A DNA stretch of 64,000 nucleotides, taken from assembly GCA_049314555.1 (NCBI GenBank), contig JBMOEW010000012.1, forward strand, positions 7,625 through 71,624, written 5' to 3'. The DNA is from REEB509 sp049314555 (lineage in GTDB: Bacteria > Pseudomonadota > Alphaproteobacteria > Caulobacterales > Aquidulcibacteraceae). The notes under the pieces were generated by a model. It ran no database searches and was not told where the DNA came from. It saw only the letters and a program-made list of their open reading frames with translations. Positions 43,353 to 52,766 of this stretch are shown here, one piece after another. Made by a program: the position numbers and the translations under genes. Within the stretch, counting starts at the first letter, position 1; every line of letters starts with the position of its first letter.

Positions 43353-44168
43353 ATGTTGATCCTGCTTTCCCCCGCCAAGAACCTTGACTGGGCCGCTCCG
43401 CCCGCGGATCTCGCCCGCACGCAGCCGGTCTTGCGCACGCAAACTGCCTCTTTGGCGAAAGTGGCAAAGGGCTTGAGCGTTGGCGATCTGCAGCAATTGA
43501 TGGGCATTTCCCAAAAACTTGCGGAACTCAACAAGGATCGCTTTGAGACCTTTACCACAAAGGCGGAGCCGGATGCTGGCAAGCAGGCGGTGCTGGCGTT
43601 TAATGGGGAGGTCTATCTTGGCCTTTCGGCCAAAACCCTGACGCATCAGGATTTGGACTGGGCGCAGGATCGCTTGCGGATTCTGTCTGGGCTTTATGGG
43701 ATCCTGCGGCCGTTGGACGCGATTTCGCCCTACCGGCTGGAAATGGGCACGAAGCTGAAGACCAGCAAAGGCACGGATCTTTACGACTTCTGGGGCGATG
43801 CCATAGCCAAATCGCTGAAGGCAGACTTGAAGGCGCACGCTAACCCGGTGGTGTTGAACCTTGCGTCTGATGAGTATTTTTCCGCGGTGGACACCAAGGC
43901 GCTGGGCGCGCCGGTGATCACGCCGCGGTTCTTGGATGTTAAAGACGGCAAGGCGCGCAGCGTGTTCTTGTTCGTCAAGCAGGCGCGGGGCTTGATGGCG
44001 CGGTTTGCAATCTTGAACCGCATTGAAGACCCCGCGCAGATGAAGACCTTTGATTTGGGCGGCTACCGGTTTCATCCGGATCAGTCTTCGGACTTGCAGT
44101 GGACCTTTAGCCGGAAGCAACCGCCGCCGGTGGCACAGACCCGCGCCAAAAAGCAAGGCGCGCCGTGA
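43353..44168 (+). CDS. yaaA: YaaA-family protein (peroxide stress, UPF0246)
   Basis: The 271-residue protein has the family hallmark LLSPAKNLDWA at the N-terminus, FNGEVYLGLSA, the RILSGLYGILRPLDAI and YRLEMGTKL segments, and LASDEYFSAVD. YaaA reduces intracellular iron damage during hydrogen peroxide stress and binds DNA. Length is slightly above the E. coli protein because of a C-terminal basic extension (RAKKQGAP). Its stop overlaps the GTG start of the esterase gene. Confidence 0.93.
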   Translation: MLILLSPAKNLDWAAPPADLARTQPVLRTQTASLAKVAKGLSVGDLQQLMGISQKLAELNKDRFETFTTKAEPDAGKQAVLAFNGEVYLGLSAKTLTHQDLDWAQDRLRILSGLYGILRPLDAISPYRLEMGTKLKTSKGTDLYDFWGDAIAKSLKADLKAHANPVVLNLASDEYFSAVDTKALGAPVITPRFLDVKDGKARSVFLFVKQARGLMARFAILNRIEDPAQMKTFDLGGYRFHPDQSSDLQWTFSRKQPPPVAQTRAKKQGAP

Positions 44169-45124
44169 AGGTGCCAACGCTCGATCCCCGTTTGCGGTCG
44201 CTGTTGGACAAGCTGGCTGCGATCCCGCAGCGGGTGGACTGGCGCGGCAACATTGAGGTGTTGCGGCAGCAGTACTGGCTGGCCGCCCACCGGTTTGAGG
44301 CCGAAGCGCCGGCCTTGGCAAGCATTGAGCCGCTGTTGGTGGATGGGGCCGAAGGCGCGCTAAAGGCCCGGCTCTACACGCCTTTTGCGGCGGGAGCCCC
44401 TTCAGGACCAGGCCTTGTGTTTTTTCATGGCGGGGGGTGGGTGCTAGGCGACCTCGACAGCCATGAAATGCTCTGTCGGCGCCTGGCGGCTTCGAGCGGC
44501 GCGCGGGTGTTGTCGGTCGCTTACCGCTTGGCTCCAGAGCACAAGTTTCCAGCCGCTGTCGAAGATGCGGAGGCCGCCACGCGGTTTGCGTGCCACAATG
44601 CAGCGACGTTGGGGTTTGATCCGTCGCGCATCGCGATCGGCGGCGATAGCGCGGGGGGCAATCTATCGGTTGTGACGACCCAGACCTTCAATCGACTTGC
44701 GGTGAAGGATCCGGCAACCCCACGGTTGAAGGCGCAGTTGCTGATCTATCCTTGCGTGCAACTGGTGCAGATGACGCCTTCGCAGATCCGGCACACGGAC
44801 GGCTATTATCTGACCCAGGCCGGCCAAGACTTTTTCAAGGACAAGTATCTTCGGACCCGGGAAGACGCCTTTGATCCTCGCGTGTCGCCGTTGTTGGAAA
44901 ACGATTTGAACGGGCTACCGCCAGCGTTGGTGGTTACGGCCGGGTTTGATCCGTTACTGGACGAAGGACGGGCCTATGCCGACAAGCTGGCCGCGTGCGG
45001 CGTGCCGGTGGAGGTGAAGAACTACCCCAACCAGATCCACGGCTTTTTCAACATGACCGCCGTTTCGTCGCGGGCACGCTTTGCAATCGAACACTGCGGG
45101 GCCTGGCTGGCCCGCATGCTCTAA
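44165..45124 (+). CDS. HSL-family alpha/beta hydrolase (lipase/esterase)
   Basis: A 319-residue hormone-sensitive-lipase-type hydrolase. The oxyanion motif HGGGWVLGDLDSHE, nucleophile GDSAGGN, acid in FDPLLDEG and histidine in QIHGFFN are in the expected order. The enzyme would hydrolyse short- to medium-chain esters of small molecules. The start is a GTG overlapping the yaaA stop (GTGA); alternative starts inside the ORF would cut the conserved N-terminal cap. The cap region (ALKARLYTPFAAGAPSGPG) is typical of the family. Confidence 0.92.
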   Translation: MKVPTLDPRLRSLLDKLAAIPQRVDWRGNIEVLRQQYWLAAHRFEAEAPALASIEPLLVDGAEGALKARLYTPFAAGAPSGPGLVFFHGGGWVLGDLDSHEMLCRRLAASSGARVLSVAYRLAPEHKFPAAVEDAEAATRFACHNAATLGFDPSRIAIGGDSAGGNLSVVTTQTFNRLAVKDPATPRLKAQLLIYPCVQLVQMTPSQIRHTDGYYLTQAGQDFFKDKYLRTREDAFDPRVSPLLENDLNGLPPALVVTAGFDPLLDEGRAYADKLAACGVPVEVKNYPNQIHGFFNMTAVSSRARFAIEHCGAWLARML

Positions 45125-45142
45125 AGGCGCGGCCGGTTGGTC

Positions 45143-46207
45143 TTAGCCGGGCTGGCGGATCGGTGCGGGTGCCTGGGGATTGAGGTAGGGGCGCAGTTGC
45201 GACCACGGGATTGCGATCTCTTGGCCGCCATCGACTTGCGGGCCGGCAAAGCTCAATGGCGCCAGCAGCAACACCATCGCGTTTTCCGTGACCAGCCAGT
45301 TTTGCGGCTTGGTGACGGTTTCGCGCACATCGCGTTCGCTGGGCACGAACTCGGCGGACTCCATTTGCCGGGTCAGGTCTACCAACACGCGCCGCGTTAC
45401 GAAATTCTCCCAGCCGGAACCGGTGCGGAACACATCTGTGGCGGTCAGGGGCGCTCCCGCGCGCATGTTCACGGTGACGGCGCGGAGTTCCACCGAGCCA
45501 TGGGGGGCACCCAAAGGCTCGTCCAGGATTTCAAACTTGACGGAGATCAGTTCGTCACCAGCAAAGGCGATTTGGTAATTGACGGTTTCGCTAGTCTGAT
45601 CTTCCAGGCGAAAGCGTGGCTCCTGGCGCACAAGTTCATTGAACCTTGCGATTGCTGGGGTTTGTTCGCCGCCGATCTGGGGGTAGCTGATTTGGCGGGT
45701 GATGGCTGTTGGGGCCATATCGCCCAGGCCGCTGGCGGCGGCGGCTGAGGCACTGACAGCGGTGGCGCTGACGTCTTCCACGCGCCGGAAGGTGAAGCCG
45801 CCGCTTTGCTGAATGACGTTTTGAACTTCGCCGAGGCGGGCGTTCAGGCGCTGGTCCAGGCAGATGGTTTGATCTTGATCGGGGGGGCTGGCGTTGATCA
45901 CGCCACAGGCAATGCGCGTGGCTTCAAGCCAACGGTCGTGTTCGGCCTCCAGGCTGCCGACGGCGCTTGGGTCTGCTGCGGTGGCCTGCGCGGTCAAGCG
46001 TTCGCGAACCTGCGTATCGAGGGCCGCCAATGCCGGGTTTTTGCAAATCACGTCCGCGCGGAAATTGCCGGAGCCGGCGCATGGGTCTGGCGCGGCGGCG
46101 GCTTGCTCGTCGCTGGTGGCTGGCGGCGTGGATGGGTTGCAGGCCGCGAGCAGCGCACCCATCACCAGGATCGCAGCGGCTGCCGCTTTCGAGGAATGTT
46201 TGATCAT
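45143..46207 (-). CDS. Lipoprotein with LprI-like and DUF3298 (RsiV-like) domains
   Basis: The 354-residue product has a lipoprotein signal (lipobox LLAAC). The N-terminal part (residues about 40-115) contains the cysteine-rich CAGSGNFRADVICKN and QTICLDQRLNARL pattern of LprI-like lysozyme-inhibitor modules. The C-terminal part (about 165-330) is a DUF3298/RsiV-like domain with YQIAFAGDELISV and NLVTENAMVLLLAP-like sequence (ENAMVLLLAPLSFAGPQ). In Gram-positive relatives, RsiV senses lysozyme; a lysozyme-binding role here is an inference. It is divergent from selO with 126 bases between them. Confidence 0.82.
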   Translation of the reverse strand: MIKHSSKAAAAAILVMGALLAACNPSTPPATSDEQAAAAPDPCAGSGNFRADVICKNPALAALDTQVRERLTAQATAADPSAVGSLEAEHDRWLEATRIACGVINASPPDQDQTICLDQRLNARLGEVQNVIQQSGGFTFRRVEDVSATAVSASAAAASGLGDMAPTAITRQISYPQIGGEQTPAIARFNELVRQEPRFRLEDQTSETVNYQIAFAGDELISVKFEILDEPLGAPHGSVELRAVTVNMRAGAPLTATDVFRTGSGWENFVTRRVLVDLTRQMESAEFVPSERDVRETVTKPQNWLVTENAMVLLLAPLSFAGPQVDGGQEIAIPWSQLRPYLNPQAPAPIRQPG

Positions 46208-46333
46208 CTGCGTCTCCGTCCCGTGCTTTGGTGGTGCTTGAGCCAGCTTCTTGCCACAGCTTGCCCTGCTGGTCATCGGGTTGTAGCGCGCACGATCACT
46301 TCAAGCACGGCAATTTCGCGCTAGGTTGGGGAA

Positions 46334-47767
46334 ATGGCCAATTCAACACCGTATCGACCAGACCCGCTCTATGCGGCGCTTGCACCCGCGTTTGCAGATC
46401 CCGTTCAGCCGGCAGCCTTTCCAAAGCACTTGTTGCGCTGGCGGCATCAGCGGTGGGCCGAACAGGTGGGCCTTGGCGATCTTTCGGCCAGCGCCTGGGA
46501 GGACCATTTCGCGCGGTTTTTGCCGCTGCCCGGCAATCTCTCCCAGCCGCTTGCCATGCGTTACCACGGCCATCAGTTCCGCCACTACAATCCAGACATC
46601 GGCGACGGGCGCGGCTTTCTGTTTGCCCAACTGCGGGATGGGCGCGGGCGGCTGTTGGACCTTGCCACGAAGGGCTCTGGGCAAACGCCGCATTCGCGCG
46701 CCGGGGATGGTCGCCTGACGCTGAAGGGCGGGGTGCGGGAGGTTTTGGCGGCCGCTATGTTGGAGGCTCAGGGGGTCAACACCTCGAAGGCGTTTTCGCT
46801 GTTTGAGACCGGCGAAGCGCTGACCCGCGGCGATGAGCCCTCGCCGACGCGCTCCAGCGTGTTGGTGCGTCTGTCGCACAGCCACATGCGGTTTGGCACG
46901 TTTCAGCGCGCGGCTTATCTTGAGCGCCCTGACCTGATCGAGGCGCTGATCGCCCATGTTGGGCAGGCCTATTACCCACATATTCTGGATGAGCCACAGG
47001 CGGCGCAGGCTGGCGCGCTATTGCGGGCTGTGGTTGAGGCCTCGGCGCGCTTGGCGGCGCAATGGATGGCGGCGGGTTTCGTGCACGGTGTGTTGAACAC
47101 TGACAACATGGTCGTGACCGGGGAAAGCTTCGACTATGGGCCATGGCGCTTTTTGCCAGCCAGCGTGCCGGGCTTCACCGCCGCTTACTTCGATCAGACT
47201 GGGCTTTATGCCTTTGGCCGCCAGCCAGAGACGGTGGGGTGGAACCTGGCGCAGCTTGCGGGCGCGCTGGCGCTGGTGAGCGAGGAAGCGCCGCTGTTTG
47301 CCGCGCTGAAGGACTATGCGGCGCTTTACCAGCGCGCGCTGCGCGACGCGGTGTTTGCCCGGCTTGGGATTGCGGCTACCACCTTGGAGGCCGACCTTGA
47401 TTTTCTGGAGGGCCTGTTTTCTTGGATGACCGAGACCGAAGTGGATTGGGGCCAGTTTTTCCACGACTGGTTTGGCGGGGCTGCCAGCGCTGCGCGCGCG
47501 ATGGATGGGCGGCTTCGTTCCGTTTATTGCGGGGACAGCTTTGCTGCCGTGCGCGCCGGTTTTGAGGCCCGCGCGTCCGTTCGGCCGGAGCGCTTGGCAC
47601 ACGCCTATTGGCAAAGGGCGCAGCCGGCTTCGCTGGTGATCGAAGAGATGGAAGCGCTTTGGGCACCGATCGCAGACCGCGACGATTGGAGCGCTTTCAC
47701 CGCGAAGCTTGATGAAATTGAAGCAATGCGCATGGCGTTGGACCTTGGGCCGGTTGCGACCAGCTGA
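46334..47767 (+). CDS. selO: Protein adenylyltransferase SelO (YdiU/UPF0061)
   Basis: The 477-residue pseudokinase transfers AMP to protein hydroxyls and helps redox homeostasis. Family motifs include RYHGHQFRHYNPDIGDGRG, LDLATKGSGQTPHSRAGDGR, REVLAAAMLEAQGV, the VRLSHSHMRFGTFQ segment, VHGVLNTDNM (metal-binding region) and YGPWRFLP. Length matches E. coli SelO (478). The ATG at 46334 is immediately preceded by GGGGAA. It is divergent from a DUF3298 lipoprotein gene and followed by a PhoX-like gene. Confidence 0.95.
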   Translation: MANSTPYRPDPLYAALAPAFADPVQPAAFPKHLLRWRHQRWAEQVGLGDLSASAWEDHFARFLPLPGNLSQPLAMRYHGHQFRHYNPDIGDGRGFLFAQLRDGRGRLLDLATKGSGQTPHSRAGDGRLTLKGGVREVLAAAMLEAQGVNTSKAFSLFETGEALTRGDEPSPTRSSVLVRLSHSHMRFGTFQRAAYLERPDLIEALIAHVGQAYYPHILDEPQAAQAGALLRAVVEASARLAAQWMAAGFVHGVLNTDNMVVTGESFDYGPWRFLPASVPGFTAAYFDQTGLYAFGRQPETVGWNLAQLAGALALVSEEAPLFAALKDYAALYQRALRDAVFARLGIAATTLEADLDFLEGLFSWMTETEVDWGQFFHDWFGGAASAARAMDGRLRSVYCGDSFAAVRAGFEARASVRPERLAHAYWQRAQPASLVIEEMEALWAPIADRDDWSAFTAKLDEIEAMRMALDLGPVATS

Positions 47768-47846
47768 CGCGATTTTGCAGGTTGTCATCGCGACGTCATG
47801 AGCCGCGCTTAGCGAAAGCTGGTGGCTCGGTTTGGAGGACTTGGGG

Positions 47847-49946
47847 ATGGCAGACGACATGGCGACGCGGGGCGCGAGCCCGCATATCCAAACGCTGATT
47901 GCCGAACGGTTTTCACGCCGGACAATCCTGGCCGGGCTTGCGGGTTTGCCTGCCCTGTCGCTGGTGGGTTGCGCGACGTCTGCGCCCGCGGCGACGAGCG
48001 CTGGGGCGCTGCCCCTTTTTGAGCCCGTGGCTGCCACGCTTGCCGATACCGTGACTGTGCCAGCGGGCTTTCGCACCCAGACTTTGATCAGTTGGGGCGA
48101 CGCGCTGTTTGACGGGCTTGGTGCATTTAACCCCGACACCACCAACCGGGCCGACCAGGAGCGTCGGTTTGGGATGAACAACGACATGCTGGCGCTGTTT
48201 CCCCGGCGCTACTTCTTCCCCATGCCAACAGACCAGGACGGCTATCTGCTCGCGGTGAACCACGAGTATGCCGGGCCGGAGATGATGTTCCCGAACACCT
48301 TGGCGCAGCCTTCGGCCATCACGCCGGCGCAAGTGGAAACGGCGCTCGCGGCGATGGGGATTAGCGTGGTGGAAATCACGCGAACGGGGGCTGGCGGGGA
48401 TTGGTCGGTGGTGCGCTCTGCCTTTGGGGACCAGACCCACAACCGGCGGATCACGCCGTTTACGCCGGTGGTGTTTGACGGGCCGGCGGCGAGCCATCCT
48501 TGGGTGCACGCGGCAGGGCCCGCGTTCAATGCAGCCGAAGGGCTTTCGGCGGCCAGTGAGATGGTTGCGTGCGGCACGCTGGCCAACTGTGCGGGCGGGC
48601 AGACGCCGTGGGGCACGTATCTTTCTGCGGAAGAGAACTTCAACTTCTATTTTTCAAACATTGGCGAGGAAAGCGCTGCGCTGCAGGCGGCGCGAGCGGA
48701 TGTTGCGTTCCAGCGCGATGCTCGCAGTTTTGCGACACCACTGGGCACGGCTCAGACCAGACCGGTGCCTGTGCAATACAACATGGCGACGAACCCGTAC
48801 GGCCCTGCCCTTTACGGCTGGACACTTGAGGTTGATCCGTACGATCCGACCTGGGCCCCCAGAAAGCGCACCGCGCTTGGGCGGCGGAAGGGGGAATGCG
48901 CAACCACGGCTCTGGCCCGCGATGGGCGGGTGGTTGTTTATTCCGGCGACGATCAAGCCGATGAATTTGTCTATAAGTTCGTGTCCAGCGGACGGTTCAA
49001 TCCTGGCGATCGGCGGGCGAACCGAGAGCTGCTGCACGAGGGGGTGTTGCATGCCGCGACGTTTGCTGCAGACGGCAGCGGCCAGTGGCTGGCGCTGACG
49101 GTGGAGGCTGCCAATGCGGCGGTGCGGGCGGCGGGCTTGCCCGATGGTGCCCTGTTTCGTGACCTCGGCGATCTGATGGTGCGCGCGCGGGATGCTGCCC
49201 GTTTGATGGGGGCGACGCCGATGGATCGGCCTGAGGATGTGGAAGCCATTCATGATCGGTCTTGGGTGGGTCAGGGGCCGGTGTTGGTGGTGTGCACCAA
49301 CAATCGGGGGCGGCGCGAAGCGCTGCCTGGCAGCCCCGACCGCGCTGGCGGCGATCCCACGATACGGCCCAATTTGGCCGGCCACATTTTGCGCCTCGAT
49401 GAAGAGGGCGGCGATTGCGGGGCTGGGCGCTTTAGCTGGGATGTGTTTGCGCTCGGCGGTGACCCCGACCAGACGGACGGTGTGGCGGTGACGCGCACCG
49501 GGGCCCGGGTCAATGTTTCCACATCGGTGGGCGATCAGGTGGTGAATTTGGGCGACCGGTTTGCCTGCCCGGATAACGTCTGCTTCGACAGCAAGGGCCA
49601 TGTGTGGATTGCCACCGACAGTTCGGACGGGGTGTTTGCCGACTGCAACGATGCGGTGCTGATCACAAGCGTTGCGGGGGACGGCCCACGGACTGTGCGT
49701 CGCTTCCTTGTGGGGCCTGTGGGGGCTGAAATCTGTGGGCCGACGCTGACGCCGGACGAGACCGCGTTCTTTGCGGCGATCCAGCACCCCGGTGAAGGTG
49801 ATACGGCGGGTGTCGATTTCGCCGGCGTGCGTTGGCAGGTGCCGGGGTCGCGGCCGCCGTCTTCATTCCCCGAAGGCAACGGCGCGTGGCCGAAATCGGC
49901 GGTGGTGGTTGTGTCGCGGGTGAACGGGCGGCCGGTGACCGACTGA
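47847..49946 (+). CDS. PhoX/DUF839-family Tat-exported protein
   Basis: A 699-residue protein with a Tat signal (FSRRTILAGLAGLPALSLVG) that also ends in a lipobox-like LVGC, so it may be a Tat lipoprotein. The mature domain is of the PhoX/DUF839 type: PAGFRTQTLISWGDALF, YLLAVNHEYAGPEMMF, GTYLSAEENFNFYF, YGWTLEVDPYD, VVYSGDDQADEFVYKF and DNVCFDSKGHVWIATD. PhoX alkaline phosphatases carry a Ca/Fe active site and help phosphate scavenging. A TTG at 47832 is an alternative start; the ATG at 47847 follows GGAGGA. Two neighbours are unrelated, and no Pho box was recognised. Confidence 0.88.
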   Translation: MADDMATRGASPHIQTLIAERFSRRTILAGLAGLPALSLVGCATSAPAATSAGALPLFEPVAATLADTVTVPAGFRTQTLISWGDALFDGLGAFNPDTTNRADQERRFGMNNDMLALFPRRYFFPMPTDQDGYLLAVNHEYAGPEMMFPNTLAQPSAITPAQVETALAAMGISVVEITRTGAGGDWSVVRSAFGDQTHNRRITPFTPVVFDGPAASHPWVHAAGPAFNAAEGLSAASEMVACGTLANCAGGQTPWGTYLSAEENFNFYFSNIGEESAALQAARADVAFQRDARSFATPLGTAQTRPVPVQYNMATNPYGPALYGWTLEVDPYDPTWAPRKRTALGRRKGECATTALARDGRVVVYSGDDQADEFVYKFVSSGRFNPGDRRANRELLHEGVLHAATFAADGSGQWLALTVEAANAAVRAAGLPDGALFRDLGDLMVRARDAARLMGATPMDRPEDVEAIHDRSWVGQGPVLVVCTNNRGRREALPGSPDRAGGDPTIRPNLAGHILRLDEEGGDCGAGRFSWDVFALGGDPDQTDGVAVTRTGARVNVSTSVGDQVVNLGDRFACPDNVCFDSKGHVWIATDSSDGVFADCNDAVLITSVAGDGPRTVRRFLVGPVGAEICGPTLTPDETAFFAAIQHPGEGDTAGVDFAGVRWQVPGSRPPSSFPEGNGAWPKSAVVVVSRVNGRPVTD

Positions 49947-49959
49947 GGCGGGGCCCACC

Positions 49960-51834
49960 TCATGTCGTGCGCACAAAGCCCCATTTGGCGATCAAGCGCG
50001 CGACCTTGAGGGCCGCTTTGACCTGATCGACATCGCGGCTTTGTTCGTTGGGCGTGAGCTGGTCCCAGGGCTTCAGGTTGTTGTGCACCAAGAGTTCGTT
50101 GTCGCGCTCGCCGGCGCGCCAGCCCGAGAGCAGCCGTTCGGCCATCCAGCGGTCGTGCTCGCGCTTGGCCAGGGGCAGCCACTGGTCTTCCGGGATCGTC
50201 GGGTTCTGATCACCGCGTTCGCTGGCCAGCGCCGGTCGCCAGCCCGCATCCCAGAGCTTGATCAAGGCACTGTCTGCGCTGCCGCGGTTGGCGGCGCGAT
50301 AGGTTTCGAGCACATCTGCCCAGCCTTTCGCAGCGGCCTGCAGATCCTTGATCGACATTTCTTCCCGCGTGGCGATGCCGGCGGCGTAATGCTCTTGGGC
50401 GATGGCGGCACCGCGATCGACGTCTGCTTCCAAAAGGGTCTTGCGGGTGGCCAGCAGTTCGCGCGCGCCGAAGGCCTGAAGATAAGCGTCAAGCTCGGGG
50501 GTTGTGTCGCCTGCTGCATACTGGCGGGAGAACTCCGAGCCGCTCAATTCGTGCATATAGATGGGCACCGGCCAAAACCGGCCAAGGTTGCAGGCGCGCA
50601 GGAGCGACAACGACAGGCGAATGTTGTCATCATCGGCACCAGTGCACACGGCAATCATGGTTGCGGGGCCGCGGTCCAGGCCGATTTCGCGCAGGTATGC
50701 CTGATCGGCAGCAGCCAACGTCCAATCGAAGTGCTTGAAGGCAATGTCTGGTGTCCAGAGGCTTGGGTGAGCAAACGCCTGGGGATACCGGGCCCGGAAT
50801 CGCAATTCACTTTGGCGGGGATCGGGGGTCACAACGGTAATGCGGGGCGGGCCAAATTGGGCCGACCAGACCGTCATCAGCATACGAACCATGAGCGCTT
50901 CGGTGGCTGGGGAGGCCCCGAAGATCAGAAGATGGACTTGCTTGTGGTCAAGGGTTTTGGCGAGGCTCAGCCAGGTTGGCGTTTCCTTCTGAATCAAAAT
51001 TCGAGCCGCGACCTCATCGAGCGAAAACGGCTTTGCGTCGATCGGCGGCTTTGCGGGTTTGCGCTTGCTTTGGGCTTTGGCTTCGTGGCGCTTTTGTTCG
51101 CGCCCACGCATTTCGCGCGCTTCCATCAGCAGCTGCGGCTGGTCCATCAGGGCATGCACCGGCAGGCCAGCGACTCCGCGCTTTTGGGCAACCAAAGACC
51201 GGACGGCGGCTTCGACGTGGAGATTGCGGGTGTCGTTTTCTTCAATGGCGACCACGTGGGCTGCGCGGTGCGCGCGGGCCTGGCGCAGGATTTCGAGGCG
51301 GGAGGCATCGCCGGCCAACACGGTGACGCCCTTGGCGCGCAGGGCGCGGGCGGTTTCTTCCATCAGGTCTGGGGCAATGAGGCTCACCGCGTCGCCGTGG
51401 CGCACGCAATCATCCGCCAGGGACAGCGCTGGATGGGTGCTGCCGGCGATGACGATATGGCCGGTCGCGCCGTTGTTGAGCAACTGGGCCATCGACCGGC
51501 CAAGCTGTGCGGAAAAGGCCAGCAACAAGCCGACCAGCGGCACCGCAACGCCGGCAAAACGAGCGATCTGAAGTTCGAGGTTGGGGGGGGCCTGGTAGGA
51601 GCCGTCTGCGCCCAAGGCCCCAAGGGTTCGATAGACAGCCTCGCTGCCGTCGATGACGTCAATCGCTTCCTGGGGGCCGGGGCCGGCCTTGATCCAGCCG
51701 GTGTATCCTGCCCAAAGCCAAATGGCCGCCAAAATCGCCACGGCACCCCAGCGCAATGCCGGTGCGCGCTGGTGGGAAATAGCCGTGAGGCCGGCGGCCA
51801 GCTGTGCCCATAGGTTCGCTCTGCGATGTGCCAT
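49960..51834 (-). CDS. Membrane protein with TrkA-N (RCK-like) and RyR domains
   Basis: The 624-residue product has two N-terminal membrane helices (about 28-50 and 93-112) without a potassium selectivity filter. A TrkA-N Rossmann domain (about 125-215) begins at GHIVIAGSTHPALSLADDC, and a second Rossmann-like unit (about 300-400) begins at HLLIFGASPATEAL. The C-terminal 70 residues are a RyR domain, with REHDRWMAERLLSGW and the acidic PWDQLTPNEQSRD segment. Bacterial RyR domains are thought to sense nucleotides or charged ligands (published comparative-genomic proposal). The start at 51834 (MAHRRANL) is preferred over an upstream extension. It converges on the PhoX-like gene. Confidence 0.85.
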   Translation of the reverse strand: MAHRRANLWAQLAAGLTAISHQRAPALRWGAVAILAAIWLWAGYTGWIKAGPGPQEAIDVIDGSEAVYRTLGALGADGSYQAPPNLELQIARFAGVAVPLVGLLLAFSAQLGRSMAQLLNNGATGHIVIAGSTHPALSLADDCVRHGDAVSLIAPDLMEETARALRAKGVTVLAGDASRLEILRQARAHRAAHVVAIEENDTRNLHVEAAVRSLVAQKRGVAGLPVHALMDQPQLLMEAREMRGREQKRHEAKAQSKRKPAKPPIDAKPFSLDEVAARILIQKETPTWLSLAKTLDHKQVHLLIFGASPATEALMVRMLMTVWSAQFGPPRITVVTPDPRQSELRFRARYPQAFAHPSLWTPDIAFKHFDWTLAAADQAYLREIGLDRGPATMIAVCTGADDDNIRLSLSLLRACNLGRFWPVPIYMHELSGSEFSRQYAAGDTTPELDAYLQAFGARELLATRKTLLEADVDRGAAIAQEHYAAGIATREEMSIKDLQAAAKGWADVLETYRAANRGSADSALIKLWDAGWRPALASERGDQNPTIPEDQWLPLAKREHDRWMAERLLSGWRAGERDNELLVHNNLKPWDQLTPNEQSRDVDQVKAALKVARLIAKWGFVRTT

Positions 51835-51973
51835 CGTGGCTACTCCCCTTCCCCATCCCGTCGGAAAACGAAAGCCGATCGGCAAAGCAACCGCAATGGG
51901 GAAACGATGACAAGATGAGCAAGACCTTGGGTCGAAAGGCCGGTTTTTGTGATCGTCGCGGGCTGGGCCGGGG

Positions 51974-52690
51974 CTAAGTGGGCTTTGGAGCCGCGGCGGT
52001 GACCTGTGCCGTTCGGCCGGCCGGCGTTTGGGGGCGGGCTTCCAGCCGCTTTACCGCTTCCATCATGATCACTCCGCCCAAGGCCGGGGCGATGCGCTCA
52101 CCGATGGTTTCAAAGGCCATCGTGGCGCTGACCAGCGGCGACCAGCCCCACGGCGGGGCAAACATCGCGCGGGCGGTGGCGGTGGGCTGGAACATCGCCT
52201 CCGACAGGAGCTTAGACAATTGCCGGCGGGTATATGACCGACCGTGCCCAAAGGGGGTGCTGTCTACCAGCGCCCACGCGCCGCGACGATTGGTGACCAC
52301 CACGATGATCCGCCCCTCTGGGGCCATCACGCGCCAAACGTCGCGCAGGAGGCGGGCGTGGTTATCGGCTTCTTCCAAGGCGTGGAGCAGCACGACGCGA
52401 TCAAACACGGCGTCAGTAAACGGCAAACGGCTGTCTTCTACCAACACCGTGGCGCTGTTGCCAGTGGCGGGCCAACGCCTTGCGCCCTGCCCACCGGGGG
52501 CTGCCACAATCACCCGGCGCGCGCGTTCTGCAAATGGCTGCGGCAGGGCCTGCGGGAACCCAACGCACAGGACGTCGCGGCTGGCGCAGGTATTCCAGGC
52601 CGCGGTGAGACGGCGGCCAATCAGGCTGGCCGACGCCTGGCCTAAAGGCGTTGCGTAAAACTCGCACAGGGTGGTTGCGTCAAGACGCAT
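51974..52690 (-). CDS. SAM-dependent methyltransferase
   Basis: A 238-residue class I methyltransferase. The weakly conserved SAM region begins with DVLCVGFPQALPQPF and ARRVIVAAPGGQG, the acidic motif is in VFDRVVLLHALEEADN, and a WRVMAPEGRIIVVV strand completes the fold. The GxGxG loop is not canonical, so the cofactor site is atypical. It is divergent from gloB, with starts overlapping the opposite ORF upstream regions by about 75 bases, a common alphaproteobacterial pair. The methyl acceptor is unknown. Confidence 0.82.
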   Translation of the reverse strand: MRLDATTLCEFYATPLGQASASLIGRRLTAAWNTCASRDVLCVGFPQALPQPFAERARRVIVAAPGGQGARRWPATGNSATVLVEDSRLPFTDAVFDRVVLLHALEEADNHARLLRDVWRVMAPEGRIIVVVTNRRGAWALVDSTPFGHGRSYTRRQLSKLLSEAMFQPTATARAMFAPPWGWSPLVSATMAFETIGERIAPALGGVIMMEAVKRLEARPQTPAGRTAQVTAAAPKPT

Positions 52691-52766
52691 GGCGTTTTTG
52701 CATTTCCTGAATTCGATCGCTCAAGCAAGGTGTGGTCTGTGGGGAAATTGCGCTAAGGTTGGCCTT

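Noticed and set aside
50041..51813. 590-residue ORF on the + strand opposite the RyR/TrkA-N gene
   Set aside because: The reverse frame has clear TrkA-N and RyR patterns; the forward frame is a shadow.
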